A stretch of 64,000 bases of DNA, taken from Nocardia vulneris. Its GTDB lineage: Bacteria; Actinomycetota; Actinomycetes; Mycobacteriales; Mycobacteriaceae. Of this stretch, positions 62,980-64,000 are shown one piece after another. Every line of letters begins with the position of its first letter. Position 1 is the stretch's first letter. The notes below the pieces were generated by a model. That model saw only the letters and a program-made list of their open reading frames with translations, ran no database searches and was not told the origin of the DNA. A program made the position numbers and the translations under genes. The stretch covers positions 124,001 through 188,000 of the forward strand of contig NZ_BDCI01000042.1 of assembly GCF_001613425.1 (NCBI RefSeq). Direction: 5' to 3'.

Positions 62980-64000
62980 ATGAAGGTCGACTTCAAGCAA
63001 TTCGAAGGCACGTTGCCGTACAGCTCGCAGCTGTACGGCGTGTATCAGCCACTGCTCGGGTGGAAGTCGAAACGACTGCAACGCCGATTCCAGGCCGCGC
63101 TGAGTTCGGTGGGTGAGGGCGCACTGATCCAAGCGGCCGCGGGCATCGTGCCGGTGGTGCGGCCGGATCCCGGACCTCACGTGAGCGGCGACGGTCCGGA
63201 TGACCCTGCCGCACTGGCGAACCCGCTCATAGTGAGCTTGGGCGCGGCCGCACCGGCCACCGCGACCAATGCCGCCGACGCGCTGGACAGTGTCTTCGCC
63301 AGTGTCCTGCGCGAACAGCTGAAGCCGTACGGCCGCAACGAGATCACCAAGTGGCGCCCGTTGTTCACACCCGAGCAGCTGCAGAAGACCCTCGACATCG
63401 CGACAAAGCGGGTCACCAGTGCACACCTGACCGCGGTGCGCGCACTCGACCGGGTGACGCCCGCCGATGCGGCCGTCGACGACGCGCTGCTGCTCAACAA
63501 GCTCAATCGCGAATCCGTGGTGGCCGGCTCGGTGCACGCGCTGAACCAGCAGGATCAGGTGGGCACGCTGAGCCAGTTGTTCTTCGCCGACCCTGACCAG
63601 AAAGTCGCGCCGACCGACGTCGGCGGCCTGCTCGATCCGCTGAACACCCTGGACCCGACACACGGTGGGCTGAGCCAGGTCTCGCTGTCGCCGATCGGCA
63701 CCGTCCATCTGTTCCGGCAGTACTTCTTCGAATTCGCGTCGTTCCTGGGTACCCCGGTCCAGCACGTATGGCTCAGTCCCGGCGGCACCGTCGAGTTGAT
63801 CGAGGTGTCCACCCGAAAGACCACGGTGGACAAGCTCACCGAAATCGCCCTGGAGCAGATCCAGAAGACCGACACCTCGACCATGACGCAGGAGGAACTG
63901 TCCGATGCGGTGCGCGAGGAGAACCAGCAGAACTCCAAACTGGGTTACGGCGCGACCGCCTCGGCGAGCGGCGGCGTCGGTTCGGTGTTCACCGCGCAGG
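62980..64000 (+). CDS. Unrecognised protein, N-terminal 340 residues (continues past window)
   Basis: Incomplete. GGGAGGG stands 5 bases before ATG 62980. It opens VDFKQFEGTLPYSSQLYGVY then QPLLGWKSKRLQRR, continues with helix-rich text, and from about residue 265 has HVWLSPGGTVELIEVSTRKT followed by a long acidic/Gln-rich coiled-coil-like stretch (QEELSDAVREENQQ). No signal peptide, catalytic motif or membrane segment is visible. I cannot name it; the combination suggests a large structural, adhesin-like or toxin-assembly-type protein. Co-directional with the preceding unknown gene. Confidence 0.75.
   Translation, partial: MKVDFKQFEGTLPYSSQLYGVYQPLLGWKSKRLQRRFQAALSSVGEGALIQAAAGIVPVVRPDPGPHVSGDGPDDPAALANPLIVSLGAAAPATATNAADALDSVFASVLREQLKPYGRNEITKWRPLFTPEQLQKTLDIATKRVTSAHLTAVRALDRVTPADAAVDDALLLNKLNRESVVAGSVHALNQQDQVGTLSQLFFADPDQKVAPTDVGGLLDPLNTLDPTHGGLSQVSLSPIGTVHLFRQYFFEFASFLGTPVQHVWLSPGGTVELIEVSTRKTTVDKLTEIALEQIQKTDTSTMTQEELSDAVREENQQNSKLGYGATASASGGVGSVFTAQ

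Noticed and set aside
1..64000. tRNA, rRNA, insertion sequences, prophage or integrase
   Set aside because: No cloverleaf-like arms, rRNA sequence, transposase or integrase motifs, or terminal inverted repeats were recognised.

Overview
The window is high-GC actinobacterial chromosome, most likely from a Nocardia-like member of the Mycobacteriales. The evidence is an IdeR that keeps every metal ligand of the mycobacterial protein, the oxyR-ahpC-ahpD arrangement, an acyl-ACP desaturase, a DATIN/HPF-like ribosome hibernation protein, several LIP-family secreted lipases, and a gene order echoing the mycobacterial ideR to lexA block (ideR, PAC2 protein, PhzF protein, nrdR, lexA). That backbone is interrupted by accessory modules. 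I see no rRNA, tRNA, CRISPR array, transposase or phage gene.

Layout. 0-5 kb: a Pat-type protein acyltransferase (cut by the window edge) overlapped by its AcuC deacetylase, then divergent ideR-galE. 5-11.3 kb: DUF4192 protein, lipoprotein, PAC2 protein and a DUF3516 helicase. 11.4-13.8 kb: a compact polyamine pathway, a type III PLP decarboxylase followed by an AdoMetDC-aminopropyltransferase fusion. 13.9-16.2 kb: a TetR/SDR/tautomerase unit with two identical palindromic operators, next to a RelE-like toxin-antitoxin pair. 16.2-19.9 kb: oxyR-ahpCD and a PhzF protein. 20.2-22.4 kb: a SigK/RskA-like ECF sigma/anti-sigma pair behind a DUF5134 membrane protein. 22.4-28.8 kb: AraC regulator, SDR, acyl-CoA ligase, GNAT, aminotransferase and a Pr6Pr membrane protein. 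28.9-33.3 kb: HrpA helicase with a long RGG-type insertion.

33.3-39.2 kb: a gap carrying a duplicated fragment of the hrpA tail, nrdR, a secreted DUF2515-like protein, about 1.65 kb of non-coding tandem repeats (175-bp, 38-bp and 90-140-bp units), a small membrane protein and divergent lexA with candidate SOS boxes. 39-49 kb: GT-C mannosyltransferase-like protein, SnoaL-like protein, TetR plus a Rox/TetX-like flavin monooxygenase with strong operators, YegP-like protein, a secreted GH31 enzyme and a secreted GH18 chitinase. 49-60.9 kb: SGNH acyltransferase, PucR-type regulator, two LIP lipases, MFS exporter, TetR regulators, desaturase and a dual-S30AE-domain hibernation factor. 61-64 kb: two unrecognised genes, the second cut by the window end.

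The most unusual features are the exact-period 175-bp repeat array beside the SOS locus, the HrpA RGG insertion, the polyamine fusion, the two autoregulated TetR modules and the unrecognised pair at the right edge.
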